Source: Streptomyces violaceus (lineage in GTDB: Bacteria; Actinomycetota; Actinomycetes; Streptomycetales; Streptomycetaceae). Taken from it: 5,946 nucleotides of DNA. Position 1 is the stretch's first letter, and every line of letters starts with the position of its first letter. Where the stretch lies: NCBI GenBank assembly GCA_000715635.1, contig KL569202.1, forward strand, positions 5,844 to 11,789. The letters run 5' to 3'. Made by a program: the position numbers and the translations under genes. Positions 4,770-5,946 of the stretch are shown piece after piece. The notes beneath the pieces are model-generated. The model had not been told where the DNA came from, did not search any database, and saw only the letters and a list, made by a program, of their open reading frames with translations.

Positions 4770-5754
4770 GATCTGGCGTCTCCTTCCATACTTCCGTGCT
4801 CAGAATGTCGGCGAACGCCTCGGCGATGTCCCCGGCGTCCGGGAGCCAGCCCCACTGCCCGTTCGGGTTGCACTCGATGGCCCACCAGTCTTCGGGATCG
4901 CCCCCACCCCCAGTGAGTGCGAAGTCGAAGCAACCGAAGACCAGGCCGAAGGAATCCAGGTACTCGTGCAGGGCAAGCTCGATCACGGCGGGAACGGCGA
5001 TGGGGGCATGCACCAGCTCGCCCCAGTCACCCCGACGCCAGTCGAGGGCACCGTCGGGCGGAGTGATTCGCTGGGCGAAGACCCGATGGCCGACCATGGT
5101 GATCCGTACGTCCCCGCTCTTAGGAATCTCGGCCTGGAACACGTGCGCGGTCACTGCCAGCGTGTCGTCGAAAGCGTCAGGCTGCACGCGCTGGGTCCAG
5201 ATCGCGCCGGTGTGCCCGTCCTCGCTGCGGGGCAGCCCGCGGAATGTCTTGTAGACGACATGCCGGTGGTCGGCGGCGAACTCCCGCGCCGCTTCCGCCT
5301 CATTGGTGATGAGGGTCGGCGGAATCCGTAGCCCAAGCTCGACGAACTTCTGCAACTGAGCCGGCTTGAAGTCCGCACGAGCCACCGCGTGCGGATGATT
5401 GACGTACAGCACCCCCCGCAGGCCGTTCAGAACACCGCCGAGTCCGTGCCTGGCCTCGGCGATCGTGAAGTCTCGTTGCTGCTGTGGCAGAAGCTCGAAG
5501 CGGGTGGTGTAAGGGGTGGGGCGCCGGTAGTAAACCGCCGCCACCTCCCGCACCTCCACATCTCGACTCGGCGTGCACAATCGCCCACCCCAAACAGGGG
5601 TGTCCGGTCCGAGGCGGAATCCGAAGGTCAGGTCGGGCCCGATGTCGGCGGGATCGACTCGTACCACGGGCAACTCACGCTCATTCAGCGCCCCGATGAC
5701 GCGGTCCGCTGTGCAGTCTTCCAACGCGGTGACGACCAGGACAGTGGAGGCCAT
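4747..5754 (-). CDS. tgmB: ATP-grasp ribosomal peptide maturase (graspetide macrocyclase)
   Basis: A 335-aa protein. Seen: an N-terminal Rossmann-like domain (VLVVTALEDCTADRVI at residues 5-20, with VAAVYYRRPTPY at 71-82, a family hallmark), a central domain starting with NHPHAVARADFKPAQLQ at 119-135 and VVYKTFRG (Lys169, ATP phosphates) at 166-173, and the catalytic domain with KSGDVRITMVGHRVFAQRI at 212-230, CFDFALT at 275-281 (Asp277) and WAIECNPNGQWGWL at 291-304. Glu294 and Asn296 match the Mg-ATP ligands of the ATP-grasp fold. Such enzymes phosphorylate Asp/Glu side chains of the precursor and join them to Thr/Ser hydroxyls (esters) or Lys amines (amides). The gene starts 3 bp after the tgmA stop without a clear ribosome-binding site, implying translational coupling. 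Its 3' end overlaps tgmC. The length and all core motifs look intact. Confidence 0.94.
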   Translation of the reverse strand: MASTVLVVTALEDCTADRVIGALNERELPVVRVDPADIGPDLTFGFRLGPDTPVWGGRLCTPSRDVEVREVAAVYYRRPTPYTTRFELLPQQQRDFTIAEARHGLGGVLNGLRGVLYVNHPHAVARADFKPAQLQKFVELGLRIPPTLITNEAEAAREFAADHRHVVYKTFRGLPRSEDGHTGAIWTQRVQPDAFDDTLAVTAHVFQAEIPKSGDVRITMVGHRVFAQRITPPDGALDWRRGDWGELVHAPIAVPAVIELALHEYLDSFGLVFGCFDFALTGGGGDPEDWWAIECNPNGQWGWLPDAGDIAEAFADILSTEVWKETPDHGDARRP

Positions 5755-5757
5755 CGA

Positions 5758-5923
5758 TCAGTCCGACTCGTAGTCGGTCGTGTGGTCGTCCTGCGTCTGC
5801 GGCTGCGGATTCTGCCCGTCGCCGCCTCCGGAGACAGACGCGGTACCAGTCGTCCTCGATGTGCCGTGCTTGCCCATCTCGACCACCTGGCCGACGGCAT
5901 CCGTGTACCGAGCCGTCTGGGAA
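5758..5923 (-). CDS. tgmA: ATP-grasp-modified RiPP precursor (graspetide), N-terminus missing
   Basis: A partial gene: the last 54 codons and TGA 5758-5760 are native, and the frame then runs into the adapter at 5924. Starting from the first native residue, SQTARYTDAVGQVVEMGKHG (1-20) is the conserved leader/core junction of the TgmA family. Residues 21-31 are Thr/Ser-rich (T21, S22, T24, T25, T27, S29, S31). Gly32-Gly34 lead to Asp35-Gly36, and QNPQPQTQ (37-44) leads to an acidic end with D45, D46, D50, E52 and D54. Thr/Ser donors and Asp/Glu acceptors on either side of an Asp-Gly turn fit a two-strand, ester-linked hairpin, with Asp35-Gly36 the likely aspartimide site for TgmC. Family members are roughly 80-100 aa, so about 30-45 N-terminal residues are lost. 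No class of antimicrobial or other activity can be inferred. The ATG giving MCIRD upstream is adapter-derived. Confidence 0.88.
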
Positions 5924-5946
5924 CTGTCTCTTATACACATCTCTGA
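5924..5946 (-). other. Residual Nextera/Tn5 mosaic-end adapter at the contig end
   Basis: Positions 5924-5942 are the reverse complement of the 19-bp mosaic end, followed by CTGA. It mirrors 1-23 exactly. It cuts tgmA and adds artificial residues to any frame crossing it: MCIRD on the minus strand, SYTHL on the plus strand. Confidence 0.97.

Noticed and set aside
3528..4916. A 462-codon open frame on the plus strand opposite tgmC
   Set aside because: It is the antisense shadow of tgmC in high-GC DNA. It has no domain pattern, and the minus-strand protein is clearly conserved.
5389..5946. Plus-strand frame opposite tgmB ending in SYTHL
   Set aside because: It is antisense to tgmB and tgmA, and its C-terminus is translated adapter.
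1..5946. Insertion sequence, CRISPR array, tRNA or rRNA gene
   Set aside because: No transposase, no regularly spaced direct repeats and no tRNA or rRNA signatures were seen. The cloverleaf at 3420-3495 lacks the T-loop, anticodon-stem lengths and CCA-proximal pattern of a tRNA.

Overview
The window is about 5.9 kb of very GC-rich DNA. Codon third positions are strongly G/C, TTG starts sit behind purine-rich Shine-Dalgarno sequences, and the gene families are typical of actinomycetes, so it most probably comes from Streptomyces or a close relative. It looks like a complete short draft contig rather than a slice of a chromosome. Both ends carry the same 23-bp sequence in inverted orientation, containing the 19-bp Tn5/Nextera mosaic end (1-23 and 5924-5946). 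Native sequence therefore runs only from 24 to 5923, and any reading frame starting or ending in those 23 bases is partly artificial.

Left part (24-2106, plus strand): an alpha/beta hydrolase (72-905), a MarR-type winged-helix regulator (954-1442) and a small VOC/glyoxalase-like protein (1517-1888). A relic of a TetR-family regulator follows, of which only the C-terminal ligand-domain end is left (1933-2106). A striking palindromic promoter overlaps the hydrolase stop codon: 8-bp arms lie between a -35 and a -10 hexamer 19 bp apart. It probably drives the marR-like gene.

Middle part (2107-3563): a class I SAM-dependent methyltransferase on the minus strand (2343-3089), flanked by non-coding DNA. 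It carries one TTA leucine codon, the Streptomyces mark of bldA dependence. The non-coding block at 3090-3563 is rich in inverted repeats. It includes a cloverleaf-like element (3420-3495) with a 17-bp closing stem and three internal hairpins, placed downstream of the RiPP operon.

Right part (3564-5923, minus strand): a compact graspetide-type RiPP operon in the order tgmA (precursor, 5'-truncated by the contig end), tgmB (ATP-grasp ester/amide ligase) and tgmC (extended protein-L-isoaspartate methyltransferase homologue). tgmA and tgmB are separated by 3 bp, and tgmB and tgmC overlap by 23 bp. The precursor tail has a Thr/Ser-rich segment, an Asp-Gly step and an Asp/Glu-rich end. This is the architecture expected for a side-chain-esterified stem-loop peptide that is then aspartimidylated, as in fuscimiditide. 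It is the most interesting system in the window. The missing leader and promoter of tgmA lie beyond the contig edge.
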